A DNA stretch of 64,000 nucleotides from Suillus spraguei (lineage: Eukaryota > Basidiomycota > Agaricomycetes > Boletales > Suillaceae): NCBI GenBank assembly GCA_016800925.1, contig JABCPU010000293.1:1-64000 (forward strand), written 5' to 3'. Below the pieces are notes generated by a model. It did no database searches. It saw nothing but the letters and a program-made list of their open reading frames with translations, and was not told where the DNA came from. The stretch's first letter is position 1; every line of letters starts with the position of its first letter. Shown in pieces: positions 56,213-64,000 of the stretch. Position numbers and translations under genes: made by a program.

Positions 56213-57543
56213 ATGGCCAAAGGCAAAGGTAAAAAAAGGCAGCCACTGACAGTCAGGAACTTACCACAGCAGCAAAAGACCACTGTGTATGGTCTGTTGA
56301 AGATGAAAGGAAATTAGTTGAATATGCTGTCCAATACAGCGCCAAAGGGGGTGATGGGATGAACTTCACAAAATCTTTCTGGATTGGTGCTGCCACAGAG
56401 ATGGCAACACACTCATGCCCTGATAGTGCTCCCAAGACCCCTGAAGCCTGCCAATCCAAATGGGCTTGGGTAAGTACTATTGTTTTATTGATATACATGC
56501 CATTACTAATATTGATGTATTTCTAGATAAAAAGATGTATCAGGTGGTTGACAAAATATCTAGTGCCTCAGGTTTATCATTTGGCCCGGATTTAGAAGCT
56601 AATATCAGCAAAGAATCTGAGACTATGTGGGCAGACTTTATTAAGATACTGTATCATCTATCTGTCCTGTTCTACCACACTAATCATTCATGCAGCATAA
56701 CCCCTTAGTGAAGCCTTTGAAAAACAAAGGATGGCCACATTATGAGATGCTGCAAGGTATCATTCTGGCACAGACAAGCAGCTGGGTTGGCTTCCATGCC
56801 AGCACCAGCCTAGCTGCAGATGCATCGACTCCCACAGCAACTGGTAGTGACATCACCCATGCTACTAGCAGTGATACTTCTGCTGATCCCATGTCGTCCC
56901 TGGAGAGTGTGCCCAATCAGGTTGAGTTTTGTGACCTTGATGACATCGAAATGAGCAGAGCACCTGCCGCTACACCTATCCCTATTTCACCTGTCACTGG
57001 CGCACCTATCCCACCTGTCACACCATGAGGCTTCAATGCAGCTACACAGCCCTTTGTTTCCCTTCAATTTCCATGCCTGCTTTGTCAATGGTGGTGAAGC
57101 GTAAAGCTGACAGGGACGATAGTGGATGACACAAGTCCTGCCCCCCAAATTCTTCAAAAGGAAAGAGTGTGTCAGGGTCATCAAAAGCGCAGTGTCTCAC
57201 CATGCCAGTTGCTTTGGAAGAGATGGGTGACAAGGTGGCTGATAGTATAACTTCTGCAGGCTCAGCACTTCAGGAAACTGTCACAGTGCATATCATGGAA
57301 CCTGTTCCAACCTGCAAGCAGTGCACTATGCTTTGGGTGCAAGAAGAAAAGGATTTGGACGACTACAATGCCATGGTGATGATCAACCTTTTTAAATCTG
57401 ACGTCACTATCACTGATGCTTACAACAACATCACACAAGATGGTATTCATAAGATTTTTTTAGATCAGCACCTGTGGGAGGCAAGGAGAGTGCGGGAAAA
57501 AAACAGGAGCTGCTGTGATACCTCTGCATCATACATTAATTAG
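56213..57543 (+). pseudogene. Harbinger Myb/SANT-like DNA-binding protein
   Basis: ATG at 56213 (MAKGKGKK). One base seems missing in the A7 run 56231-56237, after which the Myb_DNA-bind_3 domain reads KDHCVWSVEDERKLVEYAVQ, FTKSFWIGAATEMATHS and EACQSKWAW. A GTAAGT...TTCTAG intron (56470-56526) leads to KKMYQVVDKISSASGLSF. A second 50-bp intron (56646-56695, branch CTAAT, ends CAG) starts AT instead of GT. NKGWPHYEMLQGIIL follows, then a Ser/Thr/Pro-rich tail with further frame breaks (stop at 57026). In this superfamily the protein binds element ends and brings the transposase to the nucleus. Confidence 0.85.
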
Positions 57544-57651
57544 ATTACTACATATACAATGTTCTTAAGAGACAATCTATATATGAATTCTTGATGAGCT
57601 AAGTGCCTGCATCAGATTGTGCAGTATCTGAAGAGGCAGGTGGTGCAGCCC

Positions 57652-57912
57652 CAAATCCTGCCTCAAATATAAAATCTTGTCTTGATCTGTTTGCTGCACC
57701 ACCTGCCTCCATTCCTTGACAATGGATGCCCAAAATCTCAAGTCATGTTGAAGCATCAAATATAAAGATGAGATTTTATCTTATATTTGAGGCAGGATTT
57801 AGGTTTGATGCTTTGACATCACTTGAGATTTTGGGCGTCCATTGTCAAGGAATGGAGGCAGGTGGTGCAGCAAACAGATCAAGATGAGATTTTATATTTG
57901 AGGCAGGATTTG
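57652..57912. repeat. Long palindrome between the two Harbinger genes
   Basis: Arms of about 109 bp (57652-57760 and 57803-57912, about 93% matching by eye) with a spacer of about 42 bp. Part of the right arm (GGCAGGATTT.GGTTTGATGC) is repeated directly at about 57903-57970. Confidence 0.9.
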
Positions 57913-58103
57913 GGTTTGATGCTTTGATATCACTTGAGATTTCAGGTGTCAATTGTCAAGGAATGGTGCAAGATATTCCATTTGACGACATTGTTCTGGA
58001 GGGTACTGGGCCTTCTGTAATCTTGATGGTGGGTTCACAACATAAATTGATTGAAAAATGACTACAATGAACAAACAATGATAACAAAACAACTAATTAT
58101 ATT

Positions 58104-59616
58104 TCAGTATGCACCAGGTGGCAAAGACGCTCCTCTACGCTGCCTTTCTGTAAGGTAATCACCCCACATTGATTCAGCGATCTTGTCATAAACATCATGT
58201 GCATGAATGCGTGCTGCTTCAGTTGGAGGTCCATCGGTGAGTGTGCCACTATCATAGGGAGCCCTCCACTCATCTGACTCCACTTGACAGTAGTCTGATA
58301 ATTCATCTGGGTCATGGATGCAGATGACATTGTGTACAAGACACAATGCCGGAGGGATGTGAGCTTGTATATTAGAGCTATACTCAGGAGAGAGCCAAAG
58401 GATGCAGAAGCGATTTTTTAAGACACTGAAAATATGCTTGACGACATTGTGGAGCTGTGCATGGTGTAGATTATACAGTTCCTTGGCATTGCAAGGCCTG
58501 CAGAGATGTGTAAGTACTATGCCAGGGCAGTAATAAGTCAGGAACATACACAAGATTTGCATGGCCCCATTCAGCAAGGTGGTAGCACACACCACGATAA
58601 GGTACCAACAATTCATCATATGTGGCAAATCCGGCATCTGCAAGGTACACCTTTCCCGGAGGGATCATAAAATCAGTTAGACAAGCCACATTGTAGATAC
58701 GAGCATCTGCTGCAGACCCCTGGAAACCACTTAACATATACGTGAAACACATGTCAAAGTCACATGCAGCAAGGCAATTTTGTGTTAAATTGCCTTTGTG
58801 GTCACGAGTGGCATCACGATCAGCAGCTGAGGGATGACAAGTAATGTGTGTGCCATCAATAGCACAAATTATGTCTGCAAAGTAGGGAAATAGTTTTGTC
58901 ATCTCAAGGATTTGGGCAGGTATTGGAGTTTCTGCATTGGGAAGCCGGACATAGGTAGAATAGATTGGCCAGGAGGAGAATGCAATAAGAATTTGTTTGA
59001 ACTATCTGGAAGCAATATTAAGCAAGCATAGGGGTAAAAGTGGGAGGACACACCTCAATATAGTATCATTTGAGCACTGAAAATGCTCAGCAAGGTGGCA
59101 TACAGAAATGCCTGTAACACAGGCATATAGGAAGATGGCAAGTTGCTCTTCCAGTGTGACATGTTTTGAGTCATTTATGCCAGCGTCACGAAGTACTTGT
59201 AGTAATACAGTGAATACATGCTGATGTACACCAAGCTCACATTGAATTCGTTCTGGATGGCCATTGAGAAGCTCATTGACCCAGCCAACCCCCATCAGAA
59301 TTGAGGTGTGATAGGGCTGTTTGTTGTAGTATGTATTTGTGTAGGAGTTAACAGTGACCCCCACAATATTGATGACTTCAGAGGCTGATGTGACCATGCG
59401 CTGAAAAAATTCAATGATAGCATGAAGAAATTTGATGTCTGATTGCTCTGCATCATCAATATTCTTGTCCTCATCCTCATCCCCCTCATCCCTCTCATCC
59501 CTCTCATCCCTCTCATCCCTCTCATCCTCCTCATCCTTCTCATGACTCCTTGAGTTCGATGAATCCTCTTCATCGGCAGAAGGGCTGTCACTGTGGTGAA
59601 AGAGGCGGGGGAGCAT
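58104..59616 (-). CDS. Harbinger transposase (DDE_Tnp_4), intact frame, third catalytic residue changed
   Basis: ATG at 59616 (MLPRLFHHSDSPSADEEDSS), then an acidic run with ERDERDERDE (a GAT/GAG repeat), a helix-turn-helix part (LEEQLAIFLYACVTGISVCH, HFQCSNDTILR), and the nuclease: first D in CAIDGTHITCHPSA, second D in VYLADAGFATYDEL. After a 52-bp intron (58499-58550) comes HNVVKHIFSVLKNRF, where the family has an IER-type glutamate; here it is K (58437-58439). Another intron is near 59003-59053. It ends RGASLPPGAY, TAG at 58104. No frame break. It normally excises and inserts the element at TWA sites; with K it is probably inactive. Confidence 0.88.
59475..59535 (-). repeat. Short repeat in the transposase coding region
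   Basis: Near-tandem GAT-GAG-AGG-type units encoding repeated RDE, on the minus strand. Confidence 0.6.
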
Positions 59617-59697
59617 GGCTGTGGTATGTATGTACATATACACACGTATTGATAACACTAATCAGTGTGATATCAGTTTCAAGCTCCAAATGGTAGA

Positions 59698-59771
59698 TGC
59701 TTACTTAACTATGTTGTTCTGTTTCTTGAAGTTTGTTGAAGTTGGGTGAAATCCCAATCCTGAACAGACAC
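59698..59771 (-). repeat. Right terminal inverted repeat (Harbinger)
   Basis: 74 bp, partner of 56022-56095; ends GAACAGACAC before TAA. Confidence 0.92.
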
Positions 59772-59901
59772 TAAATAAGCAAGGGTGGTAGGGTGATGCT
59801 TAAAGGGGTGCAGCAGTGGAACCAGATAGTCAGGGGGATGGTGATGAGGGAATTACGAACTTCAACGGACAACCCCGTGATTGACAAAGCCAGGAGAGCC
59901 T

Positions 59902-60115
59902 GTGTTAGAACATGGTTTGCTGGAAAGTGATATGGTATTTAGTAGTAGCCCATTATATACTTGTGTGCCAGCAAACATGATAAAAATACTGAGCACCTTA
60001 GCCACACATGAAACATGGCTTGCTGGAAAGTGATATTGTATTCAGTGGTAGCCCACTACATACTTATGTGCTAGCAAATGCAATGACAATGTTAGGCACC
60101 TTCACCACTAAAAAC
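59902..60115. repeat. Two tandem 105-bp repeats
   Basis: GAACATGGTTTGCTGGAAAG (59909) and GAAACATGGCTTGCTGGAAA (60010) begin two colinear copies. Confidence 0.65.
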
Positions 60116-61362
60116 CTCATACTGTGATATGGCCTTATTTAAGCTACAAAGCTGAATCATCATGCCTGCTGTCGACATAGTATTAGATAGTGTGACAAAG
60201 GTGGATCATTAATTACACTAGCAAGAAAATCTCTCAAGTATTATACTCTAAGATATACCCTTGTAACACAGGTTCCAAATTTCGTTATCATTATCAAATG
60301 CTACCAAGTCTATCTTCAAGCAAATTCAAACTACATACCTGAATCATTGTTCTTGCTGTTGAGATAGTATTAAATAGTCTTACAACATCAGTAAACTACA
60401 ACTTTTTCACAGAGGTTGGCATCTAGCGACAGGAAGCCACAGCACTCTACAGTTCATGCAGGCTCACAAATAACAGCAATAAAGCACTCACAATTCAAAC
60501 AGACACCTAGTTAACAAGGCTCCTACACCAACTTAAGAAGTACTGTACTAGTACATCATGGAAACCTACCCACAATAAGTTAGAAGAAATACACCTAGGC
60601 TAGATGGAATGTTCATAATTCAAATAAGTTAGAATAACTAGATGAAATGTCCATAACTTCGATAAAAATTAAATTAAATTAAGTTTATTGACTTAGCACG
60701 AAACAAGCACGCAACACACAAGCTGTAGATCTCAACTGCTAAGGTTAAAATTTGTATATTCCAAGAAGAAAAACATCACAGTAAGTTTTATTGGCCTTGG
60801 CGCGTCAATTGTCAATTGACGGGACAATAGTACTCTACATGGCTTCAAAATGTATCTATCATGGGCAAAGGAGGAGATGCCAATGGGGAGACACAATGGT
60901 TCATGCGGAGACAGCGATCAGGTTAGAGGCGATGGCAGAGGAAGCGGAGGTGAGAGCAGAAGGGATGGAGACCTCACTGGGCTTCTGGAAGAGGGTGAGG
61001 AATTTCTTCTGGTGCAGGAATAGAGATGGAACGCATCACATGAGCGTAGGGCAACTTTGAAGCATGGTGAGTACCATGGTTTTTCGAATTTAATGAAAAC
61101 TCAGTGATGGCCATCTCAATAGTCTGGTCCTGGTAACTCTAAGCTCGTGCTGTCAGCCATGTTTTAGGGTATAGCATGTGGAATAAACATGCACCTTGAG
61201 ATTCCACATCTGAGCGAGTTGTTTTCAAGCTGGTGCAGGAAGATGTCTTCTTTGATTGTCTTCATCACCACTGCTGAGTACATGGGATGAGCTTCTCTGA
61301 GTTATCTTCACTCCGACCAAGAGCATCAGCAGTCTTGAAACTCTCCATGATGCAACCGGCAA
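60116..61362. other. No gene recognised
   Basis: AT-rich, with a plus-strand open frame at 60791-61060 without domain content. Confidence 0.4.
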
Positions 61363-61760
61363 CATAAGCCATGGTGAGCTTGTGATCAATCATTTTAGCA
61401 TGATCGAGCTCGAGATGAAGGAGCCACGGCAACTGCAGACACAGCTTGGACTCAATCTCCTTGTCGGGAATGGCAAAGAATGACTCTTACGAAGATGGAG
61501 TCCTCCTCAATGATGGTGGAGCTTGAATCTGGGTCATACCAGATCTCCATGGCTGTGACCACCAACATAAGTCATGGTGAGCTTGCGATCAATCATTTTA
61601 GCATAATTGAGCTCGAGACGAAGGAGCCACAGCAACTGCAGATGCAGCTTGGACTCAATCTCCTTGTCAGGAATAGCAAAGAATGACTCTACGAAGACGG
61701 AGTCCTCCTCGATGATGGTGGAGCTTGGATCTGGGTCATACCAGATCTCCACAGCTGTTG
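61363..61760 (-). repeat. Two tandem 200-bp repeats with coding-like minus strand
   Basis: Each copy carries CTCAATCTCCTTGTC(G/A)GGAAT and TGGGTCATACCAGATCTCCA. The minus strand of the right copy reads VEIWYDPDPSSTIIEEDSVF and PDKEIESKLHLQLLWLLRLE without a stop; the left copy has a one-base difference (CTCTTACG against CTCTACG) that breaks it. Perhaps duplicated exons of an unknown gene (a BTB-type protein is possible but not shown). Confidence 0.55.
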
Positions 61761-61837
61761 TCACAGGATGCAATGAGATATATGTGAGCTCTTGCTCGAT
61801 GTTCTTGGCAAGAAGACCATCCTGGACTTACCACCAG

Positions 61838-62112
61838 CCTACCAGATGAATTGCCACCATAGTATATTGACAGCATTGGGAGGACATGCCCATTGCCTGA
61901 AATTGGGTCCAGATGAACCATGATGCCAGCATCTTGTAAGAAGGAGAATTTTGGTAGTATTCTTACTATCACCATCCTACCAGACAAATTGCCACCATAG
62001 TATATCAACAGTGTTGGGAGGACATGCCCGTTGCTTGAAATTGGGTCTTGGTGAGCTGTGATGCCAGTGTCTTGCAGGAAGAAGAGTTTTGGTAGTCAAG
62101 TGCCACTATAAC
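61838..62112. repeat. Two tandem 138-bp repeats
   Basis: AATTGCCACCATAGTATAT(T/C)(G/A)ACAG starts copies near 61849 and 61989; both end with GAGAATTTTGGTAGT-like sequence. Confidence 0.65.
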
Positions 62113-62395
62113 ATTGCCTACTGTTATCTAACCATGACAAATGTGTGCCTATCAATGTAAGAATTAACAAAGAAAGTAGACACAAGATCACAAACTTACA
62201 GTTATCTGGTTCCATGGCTGGCAGGCTCATCACTAAACCTTTCAGATAATCAAGTGCGCTACCTGCACGACCTAGAAAAAGATGTGAGCTTACTAATCAA
62301 TAAAGGCTACTATCAATGCTGATTTTTACTGGCAGTGCGGCAAGAACATACCTCTGAGTCTTTGAACCATCTCATTGATGATGCATATGGGGAGC

Positions 62396-63044
62396 TGTCA
62401 TATACCATACTTCTAATCCCAGATCCGACCATATCCGATCAGATCCGATCGATTCCATTTCCGTCTGGTTCACAGATCCTGTCTGTACCACCCATCTGAA
62501 TATGCTCACTTCTCACACCTTAACTCCCTTGGTCTATCTCCTTTCGTCATTCTCTTTTTCATTATTCGGTTGTTATATTTCGTCTGTGTCACTATTTCTG
62601 TGTTCATTTCGATTCTGCTTACTGATCCGTGTCATTAGACTTCCGTTACACTTCATACATACCCTCGGTCCGACTTGTTGATTATCTCTTAGATACTTAC
62701 AGTATATAAACATAGTAGATCTCCGTAGAACCTTAGTTCGAATATCATCTTAGATTCTACTCATTCCGCTTCTTCCGGACTTGAGCCACCCTCTGCTCTA
62801 AAGTCACCTTCCGAGACTTAGGATTGATTCCTATAGTCTATATCTCCGACTCTATCTTTGGATAGTCTACCTCCGTTAGTTTCTAGTTAGGAACTCGTTC
62901 CGAAGCTAGCCTTAATCTTTGTTCTATCCTTACGTTCCGAATAACCTTCGGACGTATCATATCCGATACCTTTGGACGCCCGGATCCGTCACGCAACTCC
63001 TTCTGGATCTTCGGACAAATAACTTCTCCTTGAAATAAGGGGCA
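62396..63044 (+). mobile_element. LTR of family X, probably complete
   Basis: Starts TGTCATATACCATACTTCT and seems to end ATAAGGGGCA (649 bp). A GTATATAAAC TATA box is near 62702. Rich in TCCG motifs. Its first 225 bp match the fragment at 47779-48211. No target duplication is visible, so the 3' limit is provisional. Confidence 0.55.
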
Positions 63045-63559
63045 TTACTCGAGAAAGGGGCACAGTGCATGAACTGAGGCCAAAGCCCTTTGGATCTCTC
63101 TACCTTTGAGTATGGTCTTAACAGGAGCAAGGCATGAATTTAGATGAAGATCTAGTTGATCACAAAGCTGAAATGTCTAACTTGAGTTGAGTGATGAAGA
63201 ATTAGAAATGGTTGCAAACACCATATTGGCAGAGGTAAGGCAACATTAGCACTCTCTCATTGTATGCCACAGTTAACATGCTTATGAGTCACAGATACCA
63301 AGCTTCACCTCGGGTTTAAAGACAAAAAAAAGCGATCCATCCCTGTAAGTGTTTTGCTTCAGTCTTGTTCACATTTTGACTATCTGCCAGGCAAAGGCAC
63401 TGCAGTCTGCATGGGATCGTAAATGAGCATGTGAGGTGAGAGCATCAGCCATGTGGTAGCTACCACACTGAATATACTCCAAACACTTGAATATAGACGC
63501 TGATATGGATGGAGGACACCCACATGCTGAAGACAAGTACACCTGACTTGCAGGAGTCC
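63045..63559. other. No gene clearly recognised
   Basis: May hold small upstream exons of the gene at the right edge; boundaries not resolvable. Confidence 0.35.
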
Positions 63560-64000
63560 AGCTTTAACCACAAAGCTGAAATCCCTTCATCGGACGAGCT
63601 GGAAGTGTCAATGATCTGTACCAAAGGACATGGTCAACATGTGTCCCACCACTCTGGAACTGCAAAACTGGTCCCAACCAACCTTAAAGGTGAAGTTGAC
63701 TGAACAGGATTTCACCACACGACAGGTTATCCAGGATGCTATCCTTGAAACAAAGGTTCACCTGACATTTGTCAATGGTTATCCTGAATTGACCAAAAAG
63801 AGTCTATTTTCATGTGAAGCACTTCTGAGAGCAGCACGCAAGCAAAAAGCTGTGTCAGTTGAAAAATGAATCAAGACAGATAAATCCTATGCAACAGCTC
63901 TTGCTAACCTAGTATGTCATTCATAATTGTTGTTAACTTTCACCTCAACATCTACGCAGGTTGAAGCCCAAGTTCCAATCTTCCGTGGTGAAATGAAAGA
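63560..64000 (+). CDS. DUF6532-like protein, partial at the window edge
   Basis: Coding-like frame with VKLTEQDFTTRQVIQDAILE, KVHLTFVNGYPELTKK and EALLRAARKQKAV, a TGA at 63867, then YATALANLV, an intron-like GTATGTC...GCAG and VEAQVPIFRGEMK up to base 64000. The pattern of a helix, a Pro-containing FVNGYPE segment and a final RGE(M/L)K is that of the basidiomycete DUF6532 domain, whose role is unknown. The stop at 63867 may be real or a sequence error. Confidence 0.4.

Larger units (their letters stand above)
56022..59771. mobile_element. PIF/Harbinger DNA transposon, full length
   Basis: 3750 bp with 74-bp terminal inverted repeats beginning GTGTCTGTTC, flanked by the 3-bp duplication TAA (56019-56021 and 59772-59774) typical of the superfamily. 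It carries both usual genes, convergent: a Myb/SANT-like protein (+) and a DDE transposase (-), separated by a long palindrome. Confidence 0.94.

Noticed and set aside
60791..61060. Open frame of 89 codons
   Set aside because: Low-complexity, no motif, and surrounded by repeats.

Overview
The window looks like a transposon-rich stretch of a basidiomycete (mushroom-type agaricomycete) genome. The evidence is the very short introns (about 48-90 bp, with CTAAT/CTGAC-like branch sites) and families typical of that group: an S/T-rich single-pass membrane protein, a ULD ubiquitin-like protein, a fungal HNH nuclease, a NACHT-WD40 relic, a tandem DUF1275 pair and a small two-finger C2H2 protein. There is no prokaryotic signature and no CRISPR, rRNA or tRNA gene.

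Layout. 1-1150 is the end of a host gene. 2741-8121 is a full-length Ty1/copia element with 438-bp LTRs and an AAATT duplication. 8122-11340 holds an LTR scrap and a dead WD40 gene tail. 11342-18870 is a diverged tandem duplication of a 3.4-4.1 kb unit. 19227-23387 holds membrane-protein-like genes, one split by a hAT element (20545-21697, CTCCCGAA duplication). 25217-27824 is the DUF1275 pair. 29138-31870 is a KEL3/KLHDC4 kelch gene whose start codon lies 31 bp from a chimeric Tc1/mariner element (31902-33386). 33859-35611 and 50135-51908 are inverted copies of a glutamine-synthetase-like gene. Between them lie the ULD gene, a truncated copia element, a 7.6-kb chromodomain Ty3/gypsy element and an orphan GH63 fragment. 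53030-54218 is the HNH gene. 54253-55467 is an LTR with a solo gypsy LTR nested inside. 56022-59771 is a complete PIF/Harbinger element with both of its genes. The rest, to 64000, is repeats, another LTR and a partial DUF6532-like gene.

A recurring theme is single-base indels, several in homopolymers, that break otherwise well-conserved reading frames in host genes and transposons alike. The copia LTRs differ only by two one-base indels and show no substitution. Either many genes here died very recently, or the assembly keeps long-read indel errors. Pseudogene calls below should be read with that in mind.

The most unusual signals are: (1) a duplication inside both copia LTRs in which one copy carries a 48-nt GT-AG intron-like insert and the other is exactly its spliced form; (2) a hAT insertion whose removal, leaving one target copy, restores a continuous frame; (3) a Tc1/mariner element that has lost half its transposase and carries an antisense AT-hook gene fragment; (4) a gypsy element whose two flanks belong to two different interrupted elements, suggesting recombination between insertions; (5) a Harbinger element with lysine at the third catalytic position, an AT splice donor and a long palindrome between its genes.
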